IMG/VR virus record: IMGVR_UViG_3300004770_000012
Location: 1-63,140 of that record
DNA: 63,140 nucleotides
Direction: 5' to 3' (one strand)
Source of the DNA: a virus
The notes under the pieces are model-generated. The model was not told the DNA's origin, ran no database searches, and saw nothing but the letters and a program-made list of their open reading frames with translations. This document shows, in pieces, positions 27,985-38,904 of the stretch. How positions within the stretch are numbered: the stretch's first letter is position 1; every line of letters starts with the position of its first letter. The translations under genes were made by a program, and so were the position numbers.

Positions 27985-30900
27985 TTACCTCATCAAAGCA
28001 ATTGCTCTTACATCATTCATTGTAGGAAGAACAACAGGGTTATTACCAATAAGAACTATTTTAATAGCAAAAGTATTATATCCTGTATACATTTCTTGTC
28101 TAGAATCATAATATGTTAATATTTTAGTTGGATTAGTTGATTCTGAATCAAGATACGCATTTGCAGAAAATTCATTGACGCTTGTTGCTCCAACAGGAAC
28201 ATTATATAGATATTCTCTAGCATCAGTCAAATCTTGTGGAGAACTATAACTTTCAGAATTTTGATTTGTAAGGCGTGTCCATGATTTACTGTTAAAGTTA
28301 TCAGTATCATGTGTATTTAAAAATTTACCATATACTAAAATATCAGTTCCATATGGTCTATATCCTGTGATATAAACATTCAAATCTTCAGATTCTTGAT
28401 TTAAAGTAATAGGCTTTGAAATATATTTATTTAAAGCTTTACCATATCTTGTATCTTCACCAGTTATATCTTGACTTATTATATTTGTAATATAATTTAT
28501 TGTTTTTGCACTTAGATCAACAACTGGAGAAATATAATCATCAGTCGTTGAAAGTGCCATATCAAATATAACTGAACCATTGATGTTGCCATCTTTAATT
28601 TCGTTAGAATAACTTCTTAAAACTCTTTCATAATCATGAAATTCTAATAAATTTTCATTTATTGGTGATGTATAATTAGAATCCAAGTTATGAGTATTGC
28701 TTGTTCCTTCAAACTTAAGTTTTACTGTAGTATTGATTGGCTCAAGATAATTAAATTTTGGAACTATACTGTGATAAGGAATATCATCAATTGATAACAA
28801 TGTACAATTGGCAACAAGATTTGTTCCTATTAACTGAGCTGTATTTCCAATTTCTGCAACCCTGTAAATAACAAGATTTGGATAATTAGAAACATCAAAT
28901 AGCCCATTTGATTTTTCAAGATATACTTTTTTATTCAATTCGTCTACAGCTTCTACAACACCAAAAGGATACTGAGATGCATCTGATAAAACACTACCAC
29001 TTGAATTGGCTGCATATACAACGTCACCAACTATGATTGGGTTAGCAGTATTTGCTCTTAAGAGATAACTCAAAGACAAGAAATCATCTGATTCATTCTT
29101 AAATGTAATATTTCCATGAGTAGAATTAAATTTTGCTCTATACGCATTAAATTTAATATCAGAAGATTGAACCGCAGTCCATGATTTAAAATTACTGGAA
29201 ACAAATAAATTGCCAGCAAATGGTTGTTGAGTAACACTCTCACCTGTTAAAATATCGTTTCCTCCAAGATCAGAATAAAATATTTCGTAATCTGGATTAT
29301 TACCATCTGGTCTAATCACAAATGCATATGATTTATTGCCTTCAATTAACACAGGAGTATCGAGAGTGAAAATTGTTTCTGCACTAGCATCTTCACTTGT
29401 AGTAATATATTGTGGGAGTAAATGCCCACTACCTAAAATTTGATTACTATCAGGCATACCAACAGTTGTTCCTAGAATAATACAAGAAACGCCCATTGTG
29501 TTACTCTTGGAATGAAAATAAACACCAATCTGTGTTAAATAAATTCCCGGTAAAGTATCTTTTTTCTGATCTGATAAGTCTGCAACGGTAAAAGTTTCGG
29601 CAATTGGATCGCCACCACAACCACCACCGCCACAATTATTAGAACCGCTATCACTTTCACCATTATTTCCCTGCGGTGATGGGTCAGGATTATAAGGAAC
29701 AACAGGTCCAGTATCCCCAGGAACAATAATTGGGCCAGTATCACCAGCAGGAGGAGTAATAATAGGAGGAACAACAACAGGCGGTGGAGCTACATAAGTA
29801 GTTGTATCCCATGTGCCTGTAACAGGTGTAGAATATGTAGTTGGTGAAAAATTAGGCTGTATTACATTAAATTTTACTGAATTTTGTGTTACAGAAAGAG
29901 CAGAAGAAGTATAAACAGCTTCTGTTCTTGTTACTACAGCATCATCTGCAGCAATATTATTAACATTAGTAAGAATCATAGTTCTATCACCAGCTCTAAA
30001 TTTACCTGGTGGCAATAAAAATATAAAATATACATTTCCATACATATCGGAATATATTGCGTCCTCATAATTACCTACTTGAGTTAATATCTCGTCTTCT
30101 TTTTGTTCGATTATAAGATTTGTAATTTTTGTGCTGTCAATAGCACCATCTGTCTGATATGATCCAGACACATATGCTGGAGCGCATTGATTTGTTACAG
30201 GAACTTTATCAAAATAAACATAAAGTCTTGTGTTTGGACGCATACCTGTTGCAACACAAGAAATTCTTCTACTTCTCATATATGGAAGTGTTCCAACATT
30301 TGTTATATAATTTCCTAAGTCTTGAGCAACTGTAGGTGTTCCAGCTGTAACAGAAAGATCAGTCACAGTAGTAGTTGTTGTTTGAGCCCAATGATTTGTA
30401 GTCTGAGACCCAGTTCCTTGCCAAGCAACAGTATCAGAACCTGTCAAAATTGCATTACCAACAACCGTATCAATATTTTTTGCAATTCCAGTAGAAATTA
30501 AATCTGCAAACCCTTTTGTTAGGTCTATATTTACTTGTTGTGCATCATTAGTTGTTGTTACATTTCTATTATCAAAATTAGGATATAACTTAAGAATTCC
30601 ATCCCATTTATAGAAAAATTCTGTGCAATTTCTATAATTAGTAGCATGTTTGTTGCCACCATAATTTACACTTGAATAATCAAGCATAGCAAGTTTGCCA
30701 TTAACTTTAACATTTTCTGATGTTGCATATCTTAAATTATAAGGATTTTCAATATACAAAGGTCTAGCATATGACTGAGAACTTTTTATTGCAATTCTAA
30801 ATTCTCTATCAATCGTATTACCGATAGTATAATCGTTAAATGGGTCTGCAAAAATACCATTTTTAAAACGTTCTTGTGTACCAGCATCATTTTTAACTGA

Positions 30901-31053
30901 AAGTGTTTTTGTATCAAGTTCAAGTGCATTTAAAACTGTATAGTATTCAAGTCTTTTAATTCTATCTTCCAATGCGCCAATTTCACGCATTGTATAACCC
31001 TTGATAGTCTTAATATTTACTTGTACTGAAAGGTCTTTTCTATTATATGTCAT
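27985..31053 (-). CDS. Large virion structural protein, partner of the DUF4815 protein
   Basis: A 1022-residue protein that begins with MREIGALEDRIKRLEYYTVLNALELDT near residue 20. In related phages this helical segment is found inside DUF4815-type structural proteins, so this gene may be the second half of such a protein, separated here as its own gene. Residues about 455-525 are Pro/Gly-rich with a cluster of Gly and Cys (NNCGGGGCGG). The rest is beta-rich with no recognised enzyme motif. It starts 4 bases after the 975-residue gene. Likely baseplate or tail-fibre connector. Confidence 0.7.
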   Translation of the reverse strand: MTYNRKDLSVQVNIKTIKGYTMREIGALEDRIKRLEYYTVLNALELDTKTLSVKNDAGTQERFKNGIFADPFNDYTIGNTIDREFRIAIKSSQSYARPLYIENPYNLRYATSENVKVNGKLAMLDYSSVNYGGNKHATNYRNCTEFFYKWDGILKLYPNFDNRNVTTTNDAQQVNIDLTKGFADLISTGIAKNIDTVVGNAILTGSDTVAWQGTGSQTTNHWAQTTTTTVTDLSVTAGTPTVAQDLGNYITNVGTLPYMRSRRISCVATGMRPNTRLYVYFDKVPVTNQCAPAYVSGSYQTDGAIDSTKITNLIIEQKEDEILTQVGNYEDAIYSDMYGNVYFIFLLPPGKFRAGDRTMILTNVNNIAADDAVVTRTEAVYTSSALSVTQNSVKFNVIQPNFSPTTYSTPVTGTWDTTTYVAPPPVVVPPIITPPAGDTGPIIVPGDTGPVVPYNPDPSPQGNNGESDSGSNNCGGGGCGGDPIAETFTVADLSDQKKDTLPGIYLTQIGVYFHSKSNTMGVSCIILGTTVGMPDSNQILGSGHLLPQYITTSEDASAETIFTLDTPVLIEGNKSYAFVIRPDGNNPDYEIFYSDLGGNDILTGESVTQQPFAGNLFVSSNFKSWTAVQSSDIKFNAYRAKFNSTHGNITFKNESDDFLSLSYLLRANTANPIIVGDVVYAANSSGSVLSDASQYPFGVVEAVDELNKKVYLEKSNGLFDVSNYPNLVIYRVAEIGNTAQLIGTNLVANCTLLSIDDIPYHSIVPKFNYLEPINTTVKLKFEGTSNTHNLDSNYTSPINENLLEFHDYERVLRSYSNEIKDGNINGSVIFDMALSTTDDYISPVVDLSAKTINYITNIISQDITGEDTRYGKALNKYISKPITLNQESEDLNVYITGYRPYGTDILVYGKFLNTHDTDNFNSKSWTRLTNQNSESYSSPQDLTDAREYLYNVPVGATSVNEFSANAYLDSESTNPTKILTYYDSRQEMYTGYNTFAIKIVLIGNNPVVLPTMNDVRAIALMR

Positions 31054-31057
31054 TTTA

Positions 31058-33985
31058 CTATTCTGCTTCTTTAAATGTTAATGAAGGATAAGGAGGTACA
31101 AAAATTTCAGCAACAGACATTCCTGCTTTATTTATTGAAGGCAATTTTGGTTTTAATGCTGGTGTGCCCAATTTGGCAACTAAATCACCATTTTTTGTTA
31201 TTAAAAGAACATCAATTCTTGGTAAATAAAATTCTACATCATAAACAAAATTTTGATTAGGCATAGGAACAACATTGCTATCACCTTTTAAGAAAATTCC
31301 ATCATTATTTGCAGGATTTACTGTTGCAGATGAAATTGTAGTAGCAATAACTGCAGTGTTTGCCATCACTGATCTAAAGTCAATAAAATTTCTCAAATCA
31401 TGTGCAATCAAAGATGTGTCAATATAAAGAGGTACTTCTAATGTTCTTATTGTTGTGTTTGCATCCGCAGTATTTGAATCATCAATAGGATATGAATCGA
31501 CACTAAAGAATCCAGATTGTGTTGCTGTAATATTTGCAGTAAAATGATTTAACTTAACAAGAAGTTTTGATGAACTATCCAACGATCCAGCATATGCTGG
31601 GTCTAAAACAAGTTCAGAAATTCCATAATAAGCGTCTCTTTCACCATTATCAAGAGTAAACCATTGTTTTTTATCTGGGTTTGCTTCATCATAAGATGCA
31701 CCAAAATGAACATTTGCAATTTTATATGCATCAGGAAGTCCAAGTGGCCATGGACCAATTGTACCAGCAGGATGAGTAGAACAATCAATTTTTATATAAG
31801 TATTTTTATGTACAACTTTTTGTATTGCAGTTGCAGCTGGTCTTCCTACTGGTATTAATCCAATGATATTATATGAAGGAGAATCTGGATCAACTTCAAG
31901 TTGTGCATGAGAAAGTGTAGATGAATCAATTACAAATGTGTTTCCACTACCAAACAAGTCAACAGGTGTGCCTTGTTTAAAGAATTTTTGAACTGTAATA
32001 GTTCCAGTTCCAGAAAGAGTTGTATTTGGAACTAATGAAACTTTGTTTGATGTATATATCGTATTAACTGTGTGATACGTTTTTGTTGCGCCAGAAGAAA
32101 GGACAATTCCATCACCAACATTAAATGCACTTGTAAAATCATCAGTGGATGATACATTAGAAGCAGTTGTGTTTGATGCTTCAATATTGCCGGTGGTGAT
32201 GAGTGCATTAGTTGTAGTATCTTGTGCGAAAAGAAGATCAATACCTTCTTGTTGAATATCAGAAATAGTTCCTATACCATAATCGAATATGTCTGTTCCT
32301 GTTGTACTAAAAGAAACAGAACTTCTACCAGAAGATGGAACCAATGTTCCTGACAACATAGCTTTATAAACAAACAGTGAATTATTTTCACCAGCTCCAT
32401 TCGTTAATCTTTTAACGCTGGCAAGACCTGTGTCAAATAATGAAGCAGTAAGATTACTATCTAATACATTTGCCTTTCCAGCACCATCTAATAGAATATC
32501 AGCATATGCTTTTCCATAAGTATTATTTACATAAAAACTCTTCGCATCATTTGTAAAACTTTTGCCGGGATTCATTTTTACATTAAAAATATAAAAATTA
32601 TATACTGCGAATGCTGTACCTTTACGACCATTCTCATAGCTCAAAGCTTTAATACATGCAGTACCAATCTTATTTCCAATTGGAGATGTTCTCGATTGAT
32701 CTAATGTCAAAACTCCTTGAGGTGTATCATAGATATCCATCTGATCTAAATTATTAAAATCAAAAATACCAGCATAATTATATACTTGAACATAATTGCC
32801 ATAACTAGATGTTACAATTTGATTTACAAGAGTATTAGTTGTCAAAGCTCTTGGAGCAAAAATTTTCTTTGGTGAAAGAAATTCTACACGATAACCATCG
32901 ACATATCCAATTCCTGCAGATACGTTATAAAAGAAAACATTGGCATTATATGAAGTGACATCTACCTGAAATGCATTGACAACAAAATCTCCAGCTTCTT
33001 CAGAAGTTCTCTTTGCCATTGTATCCATTATAGTACTATATTGTGGATTAGTATTATTGATGACAAGTCTGCCATCTCCACCATCATATGAAAGAACATT
33101 TAAGAAATTTGCTGGTATAGTTACTTGAGTATTTGATGCATCATAGTATACAGGTTCTGGAACAAGTTTAAGTCTATATGCACCGGGAGCATTATAGTTA
33201 GGACTACCAATAGAATTGTCATATAATGAATCATCTTCTACAGAAGAAACAATATATTCTTTTGTATCAAACCCAACAACCATCCCTGCAACATTTACAG
33301 TATTTTCTTTTATAATAATATTTGTCGGTAAAGTTTTTAAGAAAAACCCTTTTTGATAAATTACGCCTTCTGAAAGACGAAGCCCATATCCTTGACCAAG
33401 AGCATTTACTGTGCTATTTGATGAAAGAGTATACAAAACTCCTAATTTATTTGCATTATTTAAAATACCAGTTTTGTCTTGATAAGAATTATAAACATCA
33501 ATTTGCTCTGATGTTTGATTGAATTGGTTTACTTCTATACCAGCATTGTTTCCAGATGTTACATATCGTATATAAGCTCTGTTTGTATCTAATGAACCAA
33601 AATTAACTGCAGATTCTGTTCCACTATATGCTCTAAATACGGCTGCTCTAAGACCTGATGTATTAGATACAAGTAAATAGCTATTAGCAACATCAGGTAA
33701 ATCACCAACAATAGTATTAAAATCTAAACTATTTGTAGAATTATCTTTAAATCTTATGCAATAAAAATCAGATTGCTTGAATCCACAACCTTCTATAATT
33801 GAACCATCTTTGTAAATACTATTGCCAAATTTAGAAATTTGCCATTGAAGAATTGTCTGAAGCTGAGTTAATTCTCTTGCCTGAACAGCTGTGGCTGGAC
33901 GAAACAATATTCTATAATATTGTTTGTTCTCATCAAAATCGTCAAAAAATGGAGCTATATTAAAATTCGTCTGTAACTCAGCCAT
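31058..33985 (-). CDS. DUF4815-family virion structural protein
   Basis: A 975-residue protein. The start PFFDDFDENKQYYRILFRP, then TAVQARELTQLQTILQWQI, then FGNSIYKDGSII is the hallmark of DUF4815, a family found in baseplate or fibre regions of T4-type marine phages. The rest contains repeated beta-rich stretches and GRPAATAIQK near the C-terminal third. No catalytic motif is seen. The following gene carries sequence that elsewhere is joined to this family, so the two probably form one complex. Confidence 0.8.
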   Translation of the reverse strand: MAELQTNFNIAPFFDDFDENKQYYRILFRPATAVQARELTQLQTILQWQISKFGNSIYKDGSIIEGCGFKQSDFYCIRFKDNSTNSLDFNTIVGDLPDVANSYLLVSNTSGLRAAVFRAYSGTESAVNFGSLDTNRAYIRYVTSGNNAGIEVNQFNQTSEQIDVYNSYQDKTGILNNANKLGVLYTLSSNSTVNALGQGYGLRLSEGVIYQKGFFLKTLPTNIIIKENTVNVAGMVVGFDTKEYIVSSVEDDSLYDNSIGSPNYNAPGAYRLKLVPEPVYYDASNTQVTIPANFLNVLSYDGGDGRLVINNTNPQYSTIMDTMAKRTSEEAGDFVVNAFQVDVTSYNANVFFYNVSAGIGYVDGYRVEFLSPKKIFAPRALTTNTLVNQIVTSSYGNYVQVYNYAGIFDFNNLDQMDIYDTPQGVLTLDQSRTSPIGNKIGTACIKALSYENGRKGTAFAVYNFYIFNVKMNPGKSFTNDAKSFYVNNTYGKAYADILLDGAGKANVLDSNLTASLFDTGLASVKRLTNGAGENNSLFVYKAMLSGTLVPSSGRSSVSFSTTGTDIFDYGIGTISDIQQEGIDLLFAQDTTTNALITTGNIEASNTTASNVSSTDDFTSAFNVGDGIVLSSGATKTYHTVNTIYTSNKVSLVPNTTLSGTGTITVQKFFKQGTPVDLFGSGNTFVIDSSTLSHAQLEVDPDSPSYNIIGLIPVGRPAATAIQKVVHKNTYIKIDCSTHPAGTIGPWPLGLPDAYKIANVHFGASYDEANPDKKQWFTLDNGERDAYYGISELVLDPAYAGSLDSSSKLLVKLNHFTANITATQSGFFSVDSYPIDDSNTADANTTIRTLEVPLYIDTSLIAHDLRNFIDFRSVMANTAVIATTISSATVNPANNDGIFLKGDSNVVPMPNQNFVYDVEFYLPRIDVLLITKNGDLVAKLGTPALKPKLPSINKAGMSVAEIFVPPYPSLTFKEAE

Positions 33986-33994
33986 TGGTAGTCC

Positions 33995-35482
33995 TTAAAT
34001 TGAAAAATACAATTTTAATTGTTCTGTTGTTATGCCTTGTCTACTAATAGGTTCTATATTTTTATAATAAAATATATTGGCGCTATATGGTACAATATCA
34101 GAAGTATTTATAGCTGCAGGAATAGCTGTTTCACCAGTATAAAAACCAGTAACAGTTTCATATGGAGTAAATACTCCTTGTACATTCTTCAAATATAATT
34201 TTTCTGCATTCATATAAACAACAATTCCTGTTGCCCCACTTAAGTAACCAGTTACAATTTCCCCTTCTCCCATAAGACCACTAAAAGTATCTAATGCAAG
34301 AACATGTAATTGTAAAAATGTATTATCAATATACCTAAATCCATCTAAAGTTGATATTGGATTATACATCAAAGATGCTTGTCTATATGTAATCCAATTT
34401 GGAAAATTATCACCTATATCTGTAGAAACAGAAACACCTAATGTTGAACAATCTAATTCATATATTGTATTTGCACCATGACCATATTTTGGTGATATTA
34501 TTGGATAAGTTGTTGCATCCATTCCAAAATAAGAATTTGCAACAATCTGAGTTGTGCAATAATTATATCCCATACCTCTTGCAATAACACGTATATTTTT
34601 TATTTCACCATGAAGCGGATCAACATCACATATAGCAAAAGCACCAATTCCATCTCCTTGAAACTGAACCTGTGGCGAAATAACAAAACTATTATTTACA
34701 ATTTCAGTTATAGGCGATAGAGTAGAGATATATCTTCCAGCTGTATTTACTGTGTAATCACTAATTATAGATACAGAACGTGATGTAGGTCCACCAGCAT
34801 AAAATGTAGATAAATTATATGATCCTGCAATAGATGATGTATTCGTATTAGTAATTTTAAATGTGTTATTGTCTATGATCATGTCAATTTGACCATTAGC
34901 AGACATATAACCAGTTCCAGTATTACTTACCATACAAACATGAATAGCGCCATCTTCAGCATTGCTAATAACTTCCGCATCACTTAATACAGGAATATAA
35001 GAATTGGTTGTAAATTTTTTTGTTAGAATACTAGAAATTGTGTAAAGATATTTCCATTTATATCCATCACTAGTGTTGAAATCGCCAACAGCTATGTCAC
35101 CTTCAGGCATAACAATAGAAGGTGACATATAATTATTAAATAAACATTTGTAAACTCTGTTTGAAGAATTTAATACATAATACATTTTAGAAGAAATATT
35201 TGGATCAGTATTATCATATTGATCATAAACAGTATTTGCTGTCCAATTTATTCTTGGAATAACAAATCCTACATCTTCTGGAACAACTCTTTTACCAAAA
35301 AGTAAATCTTTTTGTACATCATAATAATATGACTGTATACTTTCATTTGTAGAAGGAGGATTCTGATCATCATCCCACATATCATTTTTACCAAACCCAA
35401 CATAGTAACTGAAAGATGTATTAGAGATATTAGTTACTATATCTTCTATAATTTTTGTTTTGAAAGTTTGGTTAAAGGTCAT
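33995..35482 (-). CDS. 8: Baseplate wedge subunit gp8-like
   Basis: A 495-residue protein. The features expected of T4 gp8 are in order: an N-terminal SFSYYVGFGKND, DVGFVIPRINWTANTVYDQY near residues 95-115, MYYVLNSSNRVYKCLFNN, and SDGYKWKYLYTIS near 170. T4 gp8 is shorter (about 334 residues), so the extra C-terminal part, with SGLMGEGEIVTGYLSGATG, is an addition or a fused domain. It lies in the wedge cluster with gp25, gp6 and gp53. The role is in the peripheral baseplate wedge, which changes shape on adsorption. Confidence 0.78.
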   Translation of the reverse strand: MTFNQTFKTKIIEDIVTNISNTSFSYYVGFGKNDMWDDDQNPPSTNESIQSYYYDVQKDLLFGKRVVPEDVGFVIPRINWTANTVYDQYDNTDPNISSKMYYVLNSSNRVYKCLFNNYMSPSIVMPEGDIAVGDFNTSDGYKWKYLYTISSILTKKFTTNSYIPVLSDAEVISNAEDGAIHVCMVSNTGTGYMSANGQIDMIIDNNTFKITNTNTSSIAGSYNLSTFYAGGPTSRSVSIISDYTVNTAGRYISTLSPITEIVNNSFVISPQVQFQGDGIGAFAICDVDPLHGEIKNIRVIARGMGYNYCTTQIVANSYFGMDATTYPIISPKYGHGANTIYELDCSTLGVSVSTDIGDNFPNWITYRQASLMYNPISTLDGFRYIDNTFLQLHVLALDTFSGLMGEGEIVTGYLSGATGIVVYMNAEKLYLKNVQGVFTPYETVTGFYTGETAIPAAINTSDIVPYSANIFYYKNIEPISRQGITTEQLKLYFSI

Positions 35483-35499
35483 ATTTTTAATTTACTTTC

Positions 35500-37110
35500 T
35501 TATGAATATAATACAGAGAAAAGATCAGTTTCTAGATTTAGGTTAAAATTGTTATCTGATATTATTAAGGGTTTGCCAAACATCATGTTACCTACAGGAT
35601 GCATAACTTTTTTAACTACATCAACATATTTATCTAAAGATTTTTCAACTTGTATTTCATATGAGTAATCTTGATAATAATAACTGTCCTGAATATATTT
35701 ATCGGTGTTCAACAATCCTGTATTATCTGACCATCTTCCTTCTTCCATACCAACACCAGCAACATTTATTGTTAACTGAACTTCAGTATCTTGATTTCTT
35801 GGATTAGAGAATGTTAAGCTTTCTCCTTGTGTATTAAATCCGAATCCAGATGAAAGAAGTTTAACGTCGCCCACAGTTCCATTTGCAGCAGCCAATTCTG
35901 CAGTTATTACAGCATTGTTCCCCCATATTCCACCTTTGGAATCGGTATACCCATATCCGGTAATCAATGGTTCTGTCACTGATACTTGTAAAGACCCGTT
36001 GTACTTTCTATCTCCAGAAGTAGTTGCATGTATTTCTGATATTGTTCCGATTGTTATATCATCAAATGTCAAAGCTTCCTGTAGAACAGAATTAACATTT
36101 GTATTATTTAAAACAGAACCATAATCTGCAGAAGATAGTAATGTAGCAGCAGAGTCCGATAATAAATTGCTGTTTATACTAATGACAGAAGTATTGCTAA
36201 TAGTTTTAATTTTAAAAGATGCACCACTTCCCATTGTTGCGGTTCTATATCCTATAGAAATATGTGAGTTAGCACGATATCCATATCCACCATCAACAAT
36301 TTTAAAAGTAATATAACCAATATTTTTGCCATAATCTAGGAGAGCTTTTACATTAAATTGCAATCCCTTTGCTGAATCTGTATTTACTACAAGAACATCA
36401 TTTATAGCATTATCTGCACCAGATGAATCCACTGTAGCACTTCTAGCAGAACCAAGAACATAGGATGTGTTAGATAAAGTTGTAAACCCATCATATGTCA
36501 AATACTCACCAATTCCAAACTCATCTCCATTCTTTCCATAATGCAAGTCTGTTATAAAAAGAATATAACAAATTTTATCACCAATGTACAATTCAACTGC
36601 TTCGTCTACATAAGCTATTGCACCAGTAGTAGTGCCAGTTATAAATTTATTTAAATATGAAAAATGATTGGTACTATTTTTTGGTATAACTTCAATGTAT
36701 TTTCTTTGATACCATTTACCACTTGAAGGTTTTAAAATATCAATCTGAGGTAGATAAATTTCTATATTCTTGTTATAAAGCAATCTAAAAAGAAGCTTCA
36801 TTCCTTCAGATGCACCTTTAGAACGATATACATCTAGTATGTGTTTTTCAAGAAATCTTTTATCAGTAAGAATATTTTTTGGAATACCATCCATATATTT
36901 TGTCATAAAATATTTGACGTATTCATCGAGAGTTTGATCTATGTCTCTATATTCACCAAGTCTTCTAGTTTTATATCCTACAGATGCCTCAGAGTCCATC
37001 CATTCGTAATATGCTTTTATAAATTGTATAAAATTTTCTCCTTCTTCTTTATAAAAAGAAGGGAATTGATTTTCTATTAAAGGAGCAATATTTTTTAAAT
37101 CTGTAAACAT
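35500..37110 (-). CDS. Baseplate-region structural protein between gp6 and gp8
   Basis: A 536-residue protein whose N-terminal 130 residues are helical and conserved in T4-type phages of cyanobacteria and alphaproteobacteria: LIENQFPSFYKEEGENFIQF, AYYEWMD, HILDVYRSKGASEGMKLLFRLLY. The remainder is beta-rich (WYQRKYIEVI; ITFKIVDGGYGYRANSHISI; VKLLSSGFGFN). By position it takes the place of T4 gp7, but I see no clear gp7 similarity and do not assign that name. Probable wedge component. Confidence 0.65.
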   Translation of the reverse strand: MFTDLKNIAPLIENQFPSFYKEEGENFIQFIKAYYEWMDSEASVGYKTRRLGEYRDIDQTLDEYVKYFMTKYMDGIPKNILTDKRFLEKHILDVYRSKGASEGMKLLFRLLYNKNIEIYLPQIDILKPSSGKWYQRKYIEVIPKNSTNHFSYLNKFITGTTTGAIAYVDEAVELYIGDKICYILFITDLHYGKNGDEFGIGEYLTYDGFTTLSNTSYVLGSARSATVDSSGADNAINDVLVVNTDSAKGLQFNVKALLDYGKNIGYITFKIVDGGYGYRANSHISIGYRTATMGSGASFKIKTISNTSVISINSNLLSDSAATLLSSADYGSVLNNTNVNSVLQEALTFDDITIGTISEIHATTSGDRKYNGSLQVSVTEPLITGYGYTDSKGGIWGNNAVITAELAAANGTVGDVKLLSSGFGFNTQGESLTFSNPRNQDTEVQLTINVAGVGMEEGRWSDNTGLLNTDKYIQDSYYYQDYSYEIQVEKSLDKYVDVVKKVMHPVGNMMFGKPLIISDNNFNLNLETDLFSVLYS

Positions 37111-37112
37111 TT

Positions 37113-38903
37113 TTATGATACTGGAGTTATAAGGACAACAATTTTACTATAATCTATCTTTAAAAATTTGCTTTCATTTACTGTAATATCTGCAGCATTT
37201 GGCTTTGCATAAAAATCAACAGATTGGCTATAATTATAAGGGTTGATATCAAGCTGAACATCACCAGTTGTATAATTTACAGTACCAATACTTGGGTTCA
37301 AAATAACTCTATTCCCAGTCGAAGATGTATAACAAAGTCTTAGATTGCCTACACCATCATCCGTGATAAGAACATTTTGAAATAATGTCATTCCTTGAGC
37401 ATATGAGAACAAACTACTCTGGAATATTTCTGGCTCACCATTATTGTAAATATATTTTAAAGGTCTATAAAGAGCATTAGAGAAAGAAAAATTAATTCTC
37501 TGTGTTCTACCTTTTATAGGAGTAGTTTTATAGATCATTCTTATTGCAGTATCGTTACTTACAATAGAAGGGTCTGAAGAATCTATCATTGCCATCAATT
37601 TTGATTTTCTAAAATCGCTACCAAATTCTGTAAGATGATCATTATCATAATTTTGTATAGAATTTGTAACATCAGTTATTAATTGATTGGATGTTTTGTG
37701 AGTTAATTTGGGGTCATAGATTACACTGGCAACAACTCTAACATACAAATATTCTGGATCATATATTAATGGTACAGTTGTCATTGTTTTAGTTAAAAGA
37801 AAATTAATAATTGATTGTTTTAATTGTGAAGATATAAAAGGAATTGAACCATATGGAATTGGTGTTATAATTACTTTTCCGTATTGTGGAGGAACAGCAT
37901 TTTCACCGCCATATACGCCAACAGTTTTAATCTGTGGAAATTGATTTCTAACGAGTGTTATAAAATCATCTTTTGTAACACCTCTGTCCTGAGTAGTGAA
38001 GTGTCTAGGAGAATAAAATTTTATAGAATTGATATCTTCTCTTTCAGAACCATCCATAGCCACAATGTTTGTGGTAACAGCTACATCATACATATCATTT
38101 ATTCTTCTGGAAACAGTAAAGTTAGAAACTTTATTTCCCAAATCACCATTTGTTGATCTATAATCAACTTTTACTATATTGCCATTTGTCAATGCCTTTG
38201 ATACAATTCCATCACCAAATACAACTTCATATTGGTTTTCTTTGTATCCTTGCAAGAAATATACTTCAGAATTGGCAGTCAATCCAAGAAGACTTTCTGA
38301 ATAAGCATATACATTATTAGCGGAATCTGTGTTAGAATTGATGACTGTTACTATGATACTATTTGTATCAATATTTTCAGACTGAAGTACATAATTTGAA
38401 CCATCAGTAACTGTAAAATATTCTGTTACAATTTTTCCTTCATATACATATATTGGTCCAGTAGAATATACGCCATTTCTATTAAATACGATTATATCTT
38501 CATCTGTAGTAAACTCAAGATTTACTTGATTGATAGTTGATCTAATAGAATAATATTGTGGAATCATAACTGATGCTGGTGTATCAGCGCCTGTATTAAT
38601 TGTTAGTGTAACCAAAGCTCTTGCAGATGTTCTAGAACGTGGAAGATAATTTAATTCTTTGGCATGTGAAACGACAGATTCTTTTAATTGAGCAGTGTCA
38701 AGAAACATTTCGCTTCCTACCATATTCAGATAGAAAGCATCAATATATGTGTTATATGAAAGAACGTCTAGTAATTCACTGAGATTAGAACCTTCAAAAT
38801 CATAATCTTTAAACTCAGTTTTCGCCTTGAGAAATGATTTTAGATTTTGTTTGATGCCATCAAAACTAGCTTCTGAAACTGAAAGAAATCCTGTGTTTGC
38901 CAT
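37113..38903 (-). CDS. 6: Baseplate wedge subunit gp6
   Basis: A 596-residue protein, close to the T4 gp6 length (660). It has the recognisable N-terminus FDGIKQNLKSFLK, then SNLSELLDVLSYNTYIDAFY and MVGSEMFLDTAQLKESVVSH. Later parts include the J-like baseplate pattern DVAVTTNIVAMDGSEREDI, FYSPRHFTTQDRGVTKDDF and VGVYGGENAVPPQYGKV. gp6 forms the iris-like ring joining neighbouring wedges. It is two bases from gp25 upstream and two from the 536-residue gene downstream. Confidence 0.88.
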   Translation of the reverse strand: MANTGFLSVSEASFDGIKQNLKSFLKAKTEFKDYDFEGSNLSELLDVLSYNTYIDAFYLNMVGSEMFLDTAQLKESVVSHAKELNYLPRSRTSARALVTLTINTGADTPASVMIPQYYSIRSTINQVNLEFTTDEDIIVFNRNGVYSTGPIYVYEGKIVTEYFTVTDGSNYVLQSENIDTNSIIVTVINSNTDSANNVYAYSESLLGLTANSEVYFLQGYKENQYEVVFGDGIVSKALTNGNIVKVDYRSTNGDLGNKVSNFTVSRRINDMYDVAVTTNIVAMDGSEREDINSIKFYSPRHFTTQDRGVTKDDFITLVRNQFPQIKTVGVYGGENAVPPQYGKVIITPIPYGSIPFISSQLKQSIINFLLTKTMTTVPLIYDPEYLYVRVVASVIYDPKLTHKTSNQLITDVTNSIQNYDNDHLTEFGSDFRKSKLMAMIDSSDPSIVSNDTAIRMIYKTTPIKGRTQRINFSFSNALYRPLKYIYNNGEPEIFQSSLFSYAQGMTLFQNVLITDDGVGNLRLCYTSSTGNRVILNPSIGTVNYTTGDVQLDINPYNYSQSVDFYAKPNAADITVNESKFLKIDYSKIVVLITPVS

Positions 38904-38904
38904 A

